Shown: positions 25,921 to 36,020, counted from the stretch's first letter. The stretch: 64,000 bases of DNA from DUQX01 sp050948825 (GCA_050948825.1 JBMNEO010000005.1:1-64000), one strand, 5' to 3'. Translations and numbers: made by a program. The notes: generated by a model not told the origin, from the letters alone.

Positions 25921-25994
25921 AAAAACAGTAATTTGTTAAACCGTTTCCAGGGGAAGGGAATCCTTTGAAGCAAAAGTTCCCTGCTTTGAACTAT

Positions 25995-27098
25995 TTAGAC
26001 ATACGGAACAAAGGGCAGATTAAGAGCTTCCGCCACCGCCTTATGTGTTACTTTTCCTGCATACACGTTCAACCCTTTGGAGAGGGGAGAGTTTTCCCCG
26101 AGAACACGTTCACAGCCTTTTTGGGCCAGTTCCAGGGCGTAAGGCAGAGTAACATTACTTAAGGCATAAGTGGATGTCAAGGGGACTGCTCCAGGCATAT
26201 TGGATACAGCGTAATGCAAGACTCCGTACTTTACATAGGTGGGGTTGCTGTGACAGGAAATGCGATCTATGGTCTCAACACATCCTCCCTGGTCAACAGC
26301 TACGTCAACTATGACTGAGCCAGGCGCCATACTTTTAACCATTTCTTCTGTACAGAGCCTTGGAGTTTTTGCACCGGGAATCAGCACGGCACCGATAAGC
26401 AAGTCTGTTCTTTCCACAGCCGAAGCAATATTGTATGGATTGGAAGCCAGTGTAAGCACCCTGCCTTGAAATAAATCGTCCAAATAGCGCAATCTCTGTG
26501 CGTCGGTGTCCAGGATAGTAACCCGCGCCCCCATGCCTGCGGCAATTTTTGCGGCGTTTACTCCTACAATGCCACCGCCGATAACGGTAACCTCCGCGGG
26601 AGCAACTCCTGGAACTCCTCCCAACATAATCCCTTTCCCACCGTGAGCTTTTTCCAAAAAATGTGAACCAACCTGAGTAGCCATGCGGCCAGCTACCTCG
26701 CTCATAGGTGCCAGCATGGGAATACTGCCATTAACCTCTACGGTCTCATAGGCGAAAGCAGCTACTTTTTTTTCAATTAACACCTTTGTTACTTCTGGTT
26801 CAGCTGCTAAATGAAGATAGGCAAAAAGAATATGCCCTTCCCTTAAAAAATCGTATTCCTCAGGCTGGGGTTCCTTGATCTTATAGATTAGCTCTGCCTG
26901 GCTATAAACATCTTCTGCGGCAGGCACAATCTCCCCTCCAGCAGCAATATATTCCTTGTCACTTATGCTGCTGCCCAGGCCGGCTCCTTGCTGAATTAAT
27001 ACCCTGTGACCTGCCTGGACAAGATATGACACAGCGCCGGGTATTACACTTACCCTGTTTTCATCTTTTTTTATCTCCTTGGGAACACCAATGATCAT
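25995..27098 (-). CDS. ald: Alanine dehydrogenase
   Basis: NAD-dependent interconversion of alanine with pyruvate and ammonia. The 367-residue enzyme starts MIIGVPKEIKKDENRV, has the substrate-site HILFAYLHLA segment and the Rossmann loop GGGIVGVNAAKIAAGMGA, and ends in the ELAQKGCERVLGEN region, all as in the family. Length is normal (about 370). An AGGAG ribosome site precedes the ATG. In spore formers Ald also supports sporulation and alanine use. It is convergent with the galE unit. Confidence 0.96.
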   Translation of the reverse strand: MIIGVPKEIKKDENRVSVIPGAVSYLVQAGHRVLIQQGAGLGSSISDKEYIAAGGEIVPAAEDVYSQAELIYKIKEPQPEEYDFLREGHILFAYLHLAAEPEVTKVLIEKKVAAFAYETVEVNGSIPMLAPMSEVAGRMATQVGSHFLEKAHGGKGIMLGGVPGVAPAEVTVIGGGIVGVNAAKIAAGMGARVTILDTDAQRLRYLDDLFQGRVLTLASNPYNIASAVERTDLLIGAVLIPGAKTPRLCTEEMVKSMAPGSVIVDVAVDQGGCVETIDRISCHSNPTYVKYGVLHYAVSNMPGAVPLTSTYALSNVTLPYALELAQKGCERVLGENSPLSKGLNVYAGKVTHKAVAEALNLPFVPYV

Positions 27099-27331
27099 GG
27101 GTTATAACCAACTCCTTTGATTCTGGAAAAATGCGTTTTACGAAATGACCGTAATCCTTTCCAGCTATTATGCATGTATGATACCAAAAGTTCGCCCTTT
27201 ATTTTTGAATTCCTGCAGAAAAGCAGTCTATAAATACAAATTTGCATGAATTATAATATATGATAGCCCGTGACTATTATTTAATTAAGAAAAATATCGG
27301 GGGCTTCGTTTAACAGTAAAGAGGAGATAGC

Positions 27332-29233
27332 ATGAGCAGTGTTTTTTTTGAAAGGCTTAAACAACTTTGGAAATGTTTTTATCTCCTGGCTGAAGAACTC
27401 TCCGGCGGCGCAGGGGGCTTTATTGCCCATTTCGAACTGATAACGGATTTATACACCTTTGCGGTGAGATGGGTTTTTCCGGTCCTGGCCATTACCATTT
27501 TCTTGAAATGCCTTCTCCCCCTTTTACAAAATAGGAGAGAAAAAACTGTGTGGGGTTATCTGCATAGGCAGGATGGCTTAAATATCCCTCTGCAACACTG
27601 GGAAAACTCCATAGGTAGAAGCAGGTTATCGGATATCGTCCTCAACCTGCCCTTTGTATCGCGAAGTCATGCTGTGCTTACATTTCGCTATGGGGATTGG
27701 TCTATTGCGGACTTGAAATCAAAGAATGGGGTGGAGGTGAACGGGAGGAAGATAGAAACGAAAGAGATCCTCAGGGACGGAGATATCATCTCCATCGGAG
27801 GGGTGAAGATGAAGCTGGTTCTGGCTGATGGAGAAAGGGAGGGAGTGTCGCAACAGCAGACCAACCCCGAGCCGTCCCGGCGGCAGGGTAAAGGAGCACA
27901 GTGCTTTCCCGAACTATCTCAGAAGAATAATGCAGCAAGAGCTGCATTGGCTTTGAGACAGCCCGGCTCCGAAAAGGTCTTTTCCCTGATTCTTCTTTTT
28001 CAAGTTTTGGGGGGGCTTCAGCTTTTCTTTTCCATGGAGACAGATGTTAACCCAACGGTGCCGCTGAGCTTTTTCCTTTTGATCCTTGCCGAATGTGTAC
28101 ACTACAAAATTTTGAATTGGCGCGGCTGGGAACACCTGGAGCTGGAGCTGCTCTGCTATTTTCTCTGCGGCTTGAGCATGTTCGTTACTGCCTCGGCGGC
28201 TCCGAATTCGCTTTTTACGCAGCTGGGGGCTATCCTTCTAGGGTTTGCAGTGTATACTGTACTGGTAGTGATTCTTCGCGATCTGGAACGGGCGGAGAAA
28301 ATTAAGTATTTCCTGGCAGCAGTTGCCTTGGTACTCCTGGCACTAAATCTGGCTTTTGGGGAAACACGCTTCGGGGCAAAGTGCTGGCTTGACCTGGGTT
28401 TGGTTACCTTCCAGCCCTCAGAGTTTGTCAAGATTGCTTTTGTACTTGTTGGCACGGCAACCCTTGATAAGCTTCTTACAACCCGGAATATGAGCGCGTT
28501 TATCGGGTTTTCGGCGGTGTGCATTGGGGCTCTGGTCCTAATGAGGGACCTTGGGACGGTGGTGGTTTTTTTCTGCACCTTTATCGTTATCGCTTTCATG
28601 CGCTCCGGGGATCTGCGAACGATTGCCCTGGCTGCAACAGGAGCTGCACTGGGAACCGTGGCGGCGGTATCTTTTCTGCCATATATTGCTTCCCGCTTTG
28701 CCGTATGGGGAAAGGTATGGGACCATGCCGGCACCTCCGGCTACCAGCAAACCCGCACCATGATTGCTGCTGCCAGCGGTGGCTTTTTGGGGGTAGGAGG
28801 CGGGGAGGGTTATTTAGCCCGGGTTGCGGCGGCTGATACCGACCTGATTTTCGGATTGCTTGCTGAGGAATGGGGACTGCTGGTTGCTTTAATTGCGGTT
28901 TTAATCCCCGTATTCTTTGCCTTTTATGCCGTGTTTCTGATACAGGGCTGCCGCTCATCTTTTTATGCTATTGCGGCTTGTGGGGCAGCCTCCATCTTCT
29001 TGATTCAGACCGCCTTGAATGTTTTAGGCTCTGTAGATATAATTCCCCTGACGGGGATAACCGTGCCCTTCGTTTCCAGGGGAGGATCTTCCATGGTGGC
29101 CTCCTGGGGGCTCCTGGCGCTGATAAAATCTGCCGATGATAATCGTGCCAGGCAGGTTAAGCGGAGGAGGGGAAGAAGAGAAGGTATTGATGGGGATCTT
29201 CAAGATAGAGGAATCTTCAAGATAAAGAATTAA
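27332..29233 (+). CDS. FHA domain fused to FtsW/RodA/SpoVE-type glycan polymerase
   Basis: A 633-residue fusion. After a membrane helix (about 43-63) comes an FHA phosphothreonine-binding domain (about 85-160) with GRSRLSDIVL, SRSHA and KNGVEVNG. A Pro/Gln-rich linker leads to a SEDS polymerase with about ten helices, containing QPSEFVKIAF, RDLGTVVVFF and PFVSRGGSSM, the conserved SEDS blocks. SEDS proteins polymerise lipid II with a partner transpeptidase, which is the next gene. The FHA part suggests control by a Ser/Thr kinase. This architecture is known in Clostridia. Confidence 0.9.
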   Translation: MSSVFFERLKQLWKCFYLLAEELSGGAGGFIAHFELITDLYTFAVRWVFPVLAITIFLKCLLPLLQNRREKTVWGYLHRQDGLNIPLQHWENSIGRSRLSDIVLNLPFVSRSHAVLTFRYGDWSIADLKSKNGVEVNGRKIETKEILRDGDIISIGGVKMKLVLADGEREGVSQQQTNPEPSRRQGKGAQCFPELSQKNNAARAALALRQPGSEKVFSLILLFQVLGGLQLFFSMETDVNPTVPLSFFLLILAECVHYKILNWRGWEHLELELLCYFLCGLSMFVTASAAPNSLFTQLGAILLGFAVYTVLVVILRDLERAEKIKYFLAAVALVLLALNLAFGETRFGAKCWLDLGLVTFQPSEFVKIAFVLVGTATLDKLLTTRNMSAFIGFSAVCIGALVLMRDLGTVVVFFCTFIVIAFMRSGDLRTIALAATGAALGTVAAVSFLPYIASRFAVWGKVWDHAGTSGYQQTRTMIAAASGGFLGVGGGEGYLARVAAADTDLIFGLLAEEWGLLVALIAVLIPVFFAFYAVFLIQGCRSSFYAIAACGAASIFLIQTALNVLGSVDIIPLTGITVPFVSRGGSSMVASWGLLALIKSADDNRARQVKRRRGRREGIDGDLQDRGIFKIKN

Positions 29234-29276
29234 AAAAGGATTGGGGGAAATCTTACCCCCGAAAGAGGTGAAAGAT

Positions 29277-30641
29277 TTGAAACTGCTGCTGGGCCGTGCT
29301 TCTGTAGTGTTGTTTTTTGCTTTGCTGCTGGTGTTTGGTCTTTTAATTTTCACGGCAAAGTATTTGAGCAATGCTTCAACCTGGGCACATTATCCCACAA
29401 ACCAGCATCTGTATGCGGAAGGGAAATTATTATCATGTGGAACCATTTATGACCGCAGAGGCAATATTCTTTGTCAGATGGGTGATGGAGGGGTGAAATT
29501 CCATGCGGACAGGGCAGTGCGCACCGCCGTTATGCATGCCACGGGGGATTTGTATGACAATGTGATGACCGGGGCCAGGGTGGCCTTCAGGGATCAGCTC
29601 AGCGGCTGGAATATGATTAACGGAGTATACAATTTTCGCAAACAGGGGAAGGCCGGCAGGGATCTAACCCTGAACCTGGATGCCGATTTGTGCGCTGTTG
29701 CGTATGGCGAACTGGGAAGCCGCAAGGGAGCGGTTGGGGTATACAACTATCAGACAGGAGAGATCCTCTGTATGGTGAGTTCGCCATCCTTTGATCCGGA
29801 AAATCCTCCCGACGTAGAGGCGAGTCCTGAAGAATATCAGGGAGTATATATCAACCGTCTTCTATCAGCGGTTTATACGCCCGGTTCGGTGTTTAAATTG
29901 GTGACCGCAGCTGCGGCGATTGAGCATCTTGATGACATTGAACATACCCTCTATCACTGTGAAGGAGGGCTGCAGTTAGGGGGGGAGGTGGTAACCTGCC
30001 ATACGGTCCACGGCCCGGTTAACCTGGAGAAAGCCCTTGCTTGTTCGTGCAATGTTGCCTTTGCACAGATCACCTCTGAACTCGGAGCCGGTACACTGCA
30101 GAAATATGCCGATGTGGCAGGATTTAATACAAGTTTGGAGGTGGATGGCATTAAAACTGCGGTGGGGAGGTTTGATGTATCGGATGCGGAGGGGGCAGAC
30201 CTGGCCTGGTCCGGAATAGGACAATATACCAATACCGCCAACCCCTTGAATATTATGGCGTATATGGGGGCCATCGCAAATGATGGTGTCTGCATAATAC
30301 CGAGAATAGTGAAGGATAGGGGGATATTTCCGTTGAAAACCCTTTCTGCCGTTGCAAACAAAAGGATGCTTTCGTCAGAAACAGCCCGAAAGCTGGGAGG
30401 GATGATGAGGAACAATACCATCAGTGAGTATGGTGAGGATAATTTTAGAGACCTTGAGCTCTGTGCCAAGTCCGGGACTGCTCAAGTGGGTGGGGATAAG
30501 AAGTCCCATGCCTGGTTCGCCGGATTTTTGAACAGGGAGGATCATCCCCTTGCTTTTGTTGTGGTTATTGAAAATGGCGGCTCGGGAGCCAGTGTTGCCG
30601 GGCCGGTCGCGGCAAAGGTGCTGCAGGCTGCAGTGCAGTAA
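29277..30641 (+). CDS. Class B penicillin-binding protein (transpeptidase)
   Basis: A 454-residue peptidoglycan cross-linking enzyme with one N-terminal membrane helix. The active-site motifs are present: TPGSVFK (SxxK, about 200-206), SCN (about 257-259) and KSGT (about 398-401). It is smaller than most class B PBPs, with only a short pre-transpeptidase domain. TTG 29277 is preferred because AGAGGTGA precedes it; an earlier TTG at 29241 has poor spacing. It follows the FHA-SEDS gene by 43 bases and is its probable partner in wall synthesis. Confidence 0.9.
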   Translation: MKLLLGRASVVLFFALLLVFGLLIFTAKYLSNASTWAHYPTNQHLYAEGKLLSCGTIYDRRGNILCQMGDGGVKFHADRAVRTAVMHATGDLYDNVMTGARVAFRDQLSGWNMINGVYNFRKQGKAGRDLTLNLDADLCAVAYGELGSRKGAVGVYNYQTGEILCMVSSPSFDPENPPDVEASPEEYQGVYINRLLSAVYTPGSVFKLVTAAAAIEHLDDIEHTLYHCEGGLQLGGEVVTCHTVHGPVNLEKALACSCNVAFAQITSELGAGTLQKYADVAGFNTSLEVDGIKTAVGRFDVSDAEGADLAWSGIGQYTNTANPLNIMAYMGAIANDGVCIIPRIVKDRGIFPLKTLSAVANKRMLSSETARKLGGMMRNNTISEYGEDNFRDLELCAKSGTAQVGGDKKSHAWFAGFLNREDHPLAFVVVIENGGSGASVAGPVAAKVLQAAVQ

Positions 30642-30722
30642 AAAGCGGTCTTGAGGCATATTGGTTGGGGCTTCAGCGCAAAGTATGATTGATAATTCGC
30701 TTCATTGGAAGGAGATGCACCC

Positions 30723-31421
30723 TTGTCTTTGCTGGGAACGCTGCAAGGAACATTAGTTAACACTTTTGCAATTATTATTGGGGCTGTAGTCGGGGTGATT
30801 ATGGGCCGCATTATTCCAAAACGCATTAACGATATTAGCCATGCAGGGGATTGGGCTGGCAGTGTACTGCTCATTGGCCTGCAGATGGCGCTGCAGAGCC
30901 GGCAGGTACTACTACTGATATTTAGCCTGGTAATAGGCGGTATCGTAGGGGAGTTATTGAGGCTGGAAGAGAAATTGTTAGACCTGGGAAAAAAAATAGG
31001 GCACAGGGTGGGAGGTGGGCAGTCCAGGGTTGCTCGGGCCTTTGTTTATTCTGCTTTACTCTACTGTGTAGGCGCCATGGGCATTACAGGTTCTCTGGAA
31101 AGCGGTCTTATGGGGCAACACCAGATTCTCTACGCCAAATCGGCTATAGATGGAATATCGGCAATTATCTTTGCTTCTACTATGGGGGTGGGGGTTGCTT
31201 TTTCTGCACTGCCGGTGCTATTCTACCAGGGCTCCATTGTTCTCCTGGCTCGCTGGGCGAGTTTTTTTCTTAGCGAAACAATTATTATAGAACTTTCAGC
31301 GGTAGGGGGGTTACTCATTGTGGGCATCGGCCTTAACCTGCTGCAGATTAAAAATTTAAAAATAGGCAATCTATTGCCTGCCCTGCTGTTTAACGCTCTT
31401 TTAGTCTACCTGCTGGTATAA
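30723..31421 (+). CDS. DUF554 membrane protein
   Basis: A 232-residue polytopic membrane protein matching DUF554 (YdfK/YqgA type), with GTLVNTFAIIIGAVVGVIMG at the start and ALLYCVGAMGITGSLESGL in the middle. Six to seven helices are expected. The function is unknown, though transport is likely. TTG 30723 is chosen because GGAAGGAG is well spaced for it. It follows the PBP gene by 81 bases in the same direction. Confidence 0.82.
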   Translation: MSLLGTLQGTLVNTFAIIIGAVVGVIMGRIIPKRINDISHAGDWAGSVLLIGLQMALQSRQVLLLIFSLVIGGIVGELLRLEEKLLDLGKKIGHRVGGGQSRVARAFVYSALLYCVGAMGITGSLESGLMGQHQILYAKSAIDGISAIIFASTMGVGVAFSALPVLFYQGSIVLLARWASFFLSETIIIELSAVGGLLIVGIGLNLLQIKNLKIGNLLPALLFNALLVYLLV

Positions 31422-31497
31422 AACCCCTAGACGGCCATTGGAACCTGATAAAAACACGGGTTTTTTAAAAAACAAGATTACGAGGAAGATTGATTTT

Positions 31498-32022
31498 ATG
31501 AAAGATATACCAGTTATCAAAGATTACCGGTTAGCGGCGTACTTTCAGGAACTTTCAGCAGATTCCCTTTATCCAAGCGCCGGTTCATCTGCCGCCATGA
31601 CTGCCGCCCATGCTGCAGCTCTTTTTACCATGGCCTGCCGGGTAAACCTGCGGAAAATTGAAGAAGGCTCATCAAAAAGAGAGGAAAGCAATGACCGGAA
31701 AGCCTTCTGGCAGGATACTCTGCATAATGCAGATCTTCTCTTAAAACAATCACTTGCACTAGCTCAGGAGGACGGTTTTGCGATAAAGGATTTTATGGAA
31801 GGGACCCCCCGGGGCGCTGAGAGGGCGATCGACATTCCCTTGAAGATTGCCAGCTGTGCAGGGGAAATCATCGCTTTGATCATACGCGCCTTTCCCGAAT
31901 CCTATGCCCCCGTTCAAGCAGATGCGGAGTGTGCTCGCCGCCTGGCAGAAGGGAGCAGAGAAGCCGCCCTCACTGTGGCACGCTATAACCTTTCGCTGTT
32001 CAATCAGGATAAACGGGAATAG
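31498..32022 (+). CDS. Cyclodeaminase/cyclohydrolase family protein (FchA-like)
   Basis: A 174-residue mostly helical protein resembling formiminotetrahydrofolate cyclodeaminase / methenyl-THF cyclohydrolase. It has the family's early Ser/Gly turn (YPSAGSSAAMTAAHAAAL) and a mid-region DIPLKIASCAGEI. The family normally shows a PGGGS turn; here it is SAGSS, so activity on folate is uncertain. ATG 31498 follows CGAGGAAG. It lies 76 bases after the DUF554 gene. Confidence 0.7.
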   Translation: MKDIPVIKDYRLAAYFQELSADSLYPSAGSSAAMTAAHAAALFTMACRVNLRKIEEGSSKREESNDRKAFWQDTLHNADLLLKQSLALAQEDGFAIKDFMEGTPRGAERAIDIPLKIASCAGEIIALIIRAFPESYAPVQADAECARRLAEGSREAALTVARYNLSLFNQDKRE

Positions 32023-32138
32023 TTATGTAAACCAAATAGCTGAGATCGAACAGGATGCATCATCCACCTAAAAAAGCAGCAATTATTATACCGACTAAAA
32101 GACACCATGAATAATTATCGTAAAAGCCCTTTGCGGCA

Positions 32139-34001
32139 TTACTCTCTTTTCTCAGGTTTTTTCTTGCTTCCGGTCACAAGTTCTACTCGGAAGCCCTTAT
32201 CGCTCTGCCGCACTGTTGCAGCCATAAAACCAAAGAACACCAGGAACCAGGTGCCAAAAGTGACTATCAGGCCCATAATTATCCGCAATGCCGGTGGCCA
32301 TAATAACGGCCTGCCGAGATAGATAAAAATACTAATTAAACCGTTAAAAAAGCCGCTTTTCATCGTCACCTTTGACAACTCCGGCAGCACGGCCATCAAT
32401 TCTACCGGAGGCATGAGATACACTATTCCCAAAGCGAGGATAAGCATAAACAAGAAATTAGTGATATACATTAACATAGAAGCTCCCGGGGAAATGCGCT
32501 GTTGTGGACTGTCCGGATTATAGCGGCAATTGTTAATGGAATAAAAAAGACCGATGGCACTGGCTCCCAGGGTTAACAGGATAGCAGCAACTGCCAACAT
32601 TAGAGTAAGAGATGCCGACACCCCAAGCGCGAGCGCCGTGCCCGCTAAAAGGGCTTCCATTAAAACTAACGTAGGAATTACCGCACCCAGCAATTTACCC
32701 AAAACCACAGGCCAACCTGCCAGGGGAACACTATTTAACAACCATTCCGATTCGCCTTCCCGGCCGAATGATTGCAGTGCTATATTGCCGCTGAACGTTA
32801 CACTATAGATAATCAGGACCGTGACCATCGTAGTTTGCATCGCATCCGATTGGAAAAAGAGAAACTGAGCCACAAAGAATACCATCAATAATAAGGGCAT
32901 CATGTAGCCGAACCATTCCCTTGTATCCCGCCGCATGTAAAGCAAGTCTTTTTTGGCGACTGCCCACATGCCTCCAATAGAAGAAGCGAAGCCGGTGTTA
33001 CCTTCTGCTGGTGCAATTCGAAAGGTCACGTTTTGGTTTTTATCCGCATATTTGTAAGAACGGTGTTTGTTTTTTCGCCGCTGGTTGCCGTGAATTTGGC
33101 CAATTGAAACCCAACCCCGCCTGAAACCTTTCTCCAGGAGGGAAAAAGCAAACAAAAAGATAGAGACCCCTGCAAAGAGCAATAACAGGCCCCAACCCAA
33201 TCCATTCAACAGGTTCCTGGAGATGCCTTCTGCCAGGGCTTGAGAGCCCCATCCCCAGGGAAAGTAGCCCATAATCCGCAACATTGCTTCCTGTCCGGCT
33301 AACCAATCCGTGACATCAACCTGCTGTCCACCATGCATAATGATGTTAGGAAGCTGCGCAACGATGGCGATCATAATCCCTGTCAGAGCACCGATTAAAC
33401 CGACTGCTTCACGGCTGCGGTGGGGAGGAACTATACGCATGACCACCAGGTTCAACAGTATCGCCAGAGCTGTACCCATTATCCATAATCCGCACCCGAC
33501 CAGAAGCACAAACAAGTAATAGGCAAACCCTGCCTGAAAGAGCAGGCCGTAAAAAATAGCAGGCAAAAAACAGAATAAAATTGCCGCTAACAGGTTGCTG
33601 CCGGCTACAACCAATGATTTTACCGTAAAAATAACCCGTAAGGGAACTGGTGAGACAAACAATAGTTCCAGGTCTTCAGACATATACATTGTAACGAACG
33701 CTGCAGTCACACCAAAGAAAAGCTGCCCGGCTATCCCCACCATAAACACCACGGCTAAAAAACCTTTTCCAATTTCCGGCGGCATGACTTTTAGCGCTCC
33801 ATAAGCCAGAAATCCTAAATAGATGATAAATGCCAGGGATCCTAAGCTTGCTGCGCCGACGCTCAGCCAGGCTCCCAGTGGCCAATGGCGCATTTTATTA
33901 TAGCTTACACGCAGTTGATTGCCCAACAGCAACCTTAAATCCTGATTGAAAGATTGGGGCGCTGGGGGCTGGGTTAGAGGGGGATAAGTCAGTATTTTCA
34001 T
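32139..34001 (-). CDS. ABC-2 type exporter permease
   Basis: A 620-residue membrane protein with about twelve helices arranged in two halves separated by a charged region (near residues 290-345). It belongs to the large ABC-exporter permeases encoded beside a single ATPase in Firmicutes (EcsB/YtrC-like in pattern, substrate unknown). Its ATG overlaps the ATPase stop by 4 bases, so the two subunits are coupled. It is convergent with the cyclodeaminase gene. Confidence 0.85.
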   Translation of the reverse strand: MKILTYPPLTQPPAPQSFNQDLRLLLGNQLRVSYNKMRHWPLGAWLSVGAASLGSLAFIIYLGFLAYGALKVMPPEIGKGFLAVVFMVGIAGQLFFGVTAAFVTMYMSEDLELLFVSPVPLRVIFTVKSLVVAGSNLLAAILFCFLPAIFYGLLFQAGFAYYLFVLLVGCGLWIMGTALAILLNLVVMRIVPPHRSREAVGLIGALTGIMIAIVAQLPNIIMHGGQQVDVTDWLAGQEAMLRIMGYFPWGWGSQALAEGISRNLLNGLGWGLLLLFAGVSIFLFAFSLLEKGFRRGWVSIGQIHGNQRRKNKHRSYKYADKNQNVTFRIAPAEGNTGFASSIGGMWAVAKKDLLYMRRDTREWFGYMMPLLLMVFFVAQFLFFQSDAMQTTMVTVLIIYSVTFSGNIALQSFGREGESEWLLNSVPLAGWPVVLGKLLGAVIPTLVLMEALLAGTALALGVSASLTLMLAVAAILLTLGASAIGLFYSINNCRYNPDSPQQRISPGASMLMYITNFLFMLILALGIVYLMPPVELMAVLPELSKVTMKSGFFNGLISIFIYLGRPLLWPPALRIIMGLIVTFGTWFLVFFGFMAATVRQSDKGFRVELVTGSKKKPEKRE

Positions 34002-34795
34002 GATCTATTTTCCTCTTCCAGACTTTTTATCAGTTCCGCTGTGTCACTGCCAGCCGTCAGTTCAAGAAAGATATCTTCCAGGCTTTCACCTTCATTACCC
34101 ACCATTTTGCGCAATTCTTCCGGGCTTCCCTGGGCGATGAGTTTTCCTTCTTTTAGGATGCCCACCCTATGGCACATACGCTCTGCAATTTCTAGAATAT
34201 GGGTGGAAATGAATACCGCAGCCCCTTGCCGCGCCAGTTCTTGCAACACATCCTTTAACAAACGGGCACTTGCCGGATCAAGGCCTACCGTAGGTTCGTC
34301 CAACAGCATAACCCTGGGTTGGTGAATCAATGCTGCTGCTAATACCACTTTCTGCCGCATGCCATGAGAATATCCTTCCAGCAATTCATCTGCCCGCTTC
34401 CCCAAGCCGAACATCGCTAATAATTGTGCGGCCCGCTCTTGAGATACCTTTTTGGGTATCCTATAGAGGGCTGCAACCAGTTGTAATAATTCTCTGGCCG
34501 TCAGTTTACCGTATAACTTTGGTTGATCCGGTACATACGCTAACATTGCCTTGGCCTGAGAAGCCTCTTTAGATATATCGTAACCACAGATAAAAGCCTC
34601 TCCGGCACTGGCATCCAGCAAACCTGTAAGCATGCGAATTGTTGTTGTTTTGCCGGCCCCGTTAGGACCTAAAAAACCATAAATTTCACCGCTGTTTACT
34701 TCGAGATCCAGCCTATCCACCACAGCTGCGGCCCCATAACGTTTTGTCAATTGACTGGTGTGAATTAATACCCCATCCACTAGTATCACTCCCAT
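33998..34795 (-). CDS. ABC transporter ATP-binding protein
   Basis: The ATPase subunit of the exporter. It has Walker A GPNGAGKTT, a signature of the form YSHGMRQKV (as in CcmA/NatA-type exporters rather than LSGGQ), Walker B VMLLDEPTVGLD and the switch His in STHILE. About 265 residues. The start is uncertain: ATG 34795 is used, with a GTG a few codons later (after GGGAGTGAT) as alternative. It ends by overlapping the permease. Confidence 0.92.
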   Translation of the reverse strand: MGVILVDGVLIHTSQLTKRYGAAAVVDRLDLEVNSGEIYGFLGPNGAGKTTTIRMLTGLLDASAGEAFICGYDISKEASQAKAMLAYVPDQPKLYGKLTARELLQLVAALYRIPKKVSQERAAQLLAMFGLGKRADELLEGYSHGMRQKVVLAAALIHQPRVMLLDEPTVGLDPASARLLKDVLQELARQGAAVFISTHILEIAERMCHRVGILKEGKLIAQGSPEELRKMVGNEGESLEDIFLELTAGSDTAELIKSLEEENRS

Positions 34796-35156
34796 ACCTG
34801 AAGATATTGTTATACAAGTAATCTTCAATTAAATTAATATGTTTATTTAATTTTCTTAGCCCATTTAAGGGGTTATTAATATTATATCGTAAATTACTAA
34901 ACACTTACAATCAGCAGAAATAAGCTTCACCAGGGTAAGGGAACTGGTAGTATATACCATTAGAAAAAAAGCGCTTCAGTATGAACTAATTTTAAAATTA
35001 TCCGTCTATTAATAAAAAGTAGTTTTTGTTCTTTATGCTTATTCTCGGTTATTACGCATAGAAAATGCGACAATATTAGTAGAAACCATTTATGGTTGTT
35101 TGCCGTCATATATTAATAAAGCATTATATAATCGACTGTGGAGGAGATTACAGATC
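34796..35156. other. Intergenic region between ABC exporter and lipoprotein genes
   Basis: A 361-base AT-rich divergent gap. It contains the exporter promoter on the minus strand and a TATAAT (35127-35132) close to the lipoprotein start on the plus strand without a clear -35. No gene seen. Confidence 0.5.
34881..34910 (-). promoter_or_regulatory. Candidate promoter of the ABC exporter operon
   Basis: Minus strand: TTGTAA (34905-34910), 18 bases, TATAAT (34881-34886). The -10 is perfect and the -35 matches four of six. Confidence 0.6.
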
Positions 35157-36020
35157 ATGAAAAGGTTGTTATATTTGTGTTTAGTTTTATGTGTAACACT
35201 ATTTGTGGTGGCTTGCGAAGATACAAGGCCGCTTGGTGGAGCATTGGATGAACAGGAGCTTCGTGAGATTCAGGAAAAAATAACACAGCATTTTGATGAT
35301 ATTCAAGAAGAGCTAGGCATCGAAATTCAGTCGATAGGCACAAGAAAGTATGATATATTTATGACTTTTAGATCACTTAATGCTTTTGGTGAAAAAAAGA
35401 GCGAAGAACAACTTGAAGAGCTGAAGCAATATCTGTTTGAGCTCGTTGGGCAGGAATTTCCTATTGAGCTAAAACATTGGACACCCGCTGGTGAAGGTGA
35501 CTTAAAGGGAAAGATTACTGATATCGACGAAGCGCGTGTGCTCATTGTGGATCGAGATCAAACATTGGGTCAAACAGGTGATCCTACTGCCACATGGGTA
35601 AGTTTCACAGATGATGCTGAAATTATTCTCCAGGAAACGGGAGAGTTTTTATTTTTTGACGATCTGACTATTGGCCAACGTGTTGAAGCTTGGTCAACAG
35701 GGATGATGCTCGACTCATATCCGGGTCAAACAGCAGCCGTTAGACTCATCATTCATGAAACAGAAAAAGAGAGTGAAGACATTCTAGGAGAAATTACAAT
35801 GATTGAAGTCTTAGAGGACCCACATTTTGGAGGTGTCCTAATTCATATCAGTGATCAGGTCATCCAAGTACCAGATAATACAAAGGTGTACTCGTCTGAG
35901 CAAGATGAACTACACGTTGAGGATCTTGAAGAAGGGCAGCAGGTACGTGTTTGGTATCGTGGTTATATAAGCTTTGGTGAGGACCGCAAGGAAGTCGCGA
36001 CTCAAATTGTAGTGGAATAA
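35157..36020 (+). CDS. Secreted lipoprotein with DUF3221-like repeats
   Basis: A 287-residue lipoprotein: a short signal peptide ends in VVAC with the lipidated Cys at residue 20. After an acidic segment there are two similar beta-rich repeats, roughly 115-205 and 205-287, each starting with a G-x-I-T strand (GKITDID, GEITMIE) and ending with G-Q-R/V-R/E-A/V-W, like the small OB-like DUF3221 domain. Function unknown; it would sit on the outer face of the membrane. ATG 35157 is chosen for its GGAGGAGAT. Confidence 0.75.
   Translation: MKRLLYLCLVLCVTLFVVACEDTRPLGGALDEQELREIQEKITQHFDDIQEELGIEIQSIGTRKYDIFMTFRSLNAFGEKKSEEQLEELKQYLFELVGQEFPIELKHWTPAGEGDLKGKITDIDEARVLIVDRDQTLGQTGDPTATWVSFTDDAEIILQETGEFLFFDDLTIGQRVEAWSTGMMLDSYPGQTAAVRLIIHETEKESEDILGEITMIEVLEDPHFGGVLIHISDQVIQVPDNTKVYSSEQDELHVEDLEEGQQVRVWYRGYISFGEDRKEVATQIVVE

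Noticed and set aside
25956..25982. Weak hairpin between the DUF3006 gene and ald as a shared terminator
   Set aside because: Interrupted stem and no clear T tract; too weak to call.
28788..28808. G-rich stretch in the SEDS gene as a possible G-quadruplex
   Set aside because: Only three runs of three or more G residues; it encodes a normal Gly-rich SEDS segment.
28156..28958. Several overlapping frames on both strands inside the FHA-SEDS gene
   Set aside because: Caused by higher GC content, which removes stop codons; the SEDS reading frame has all family motifs.
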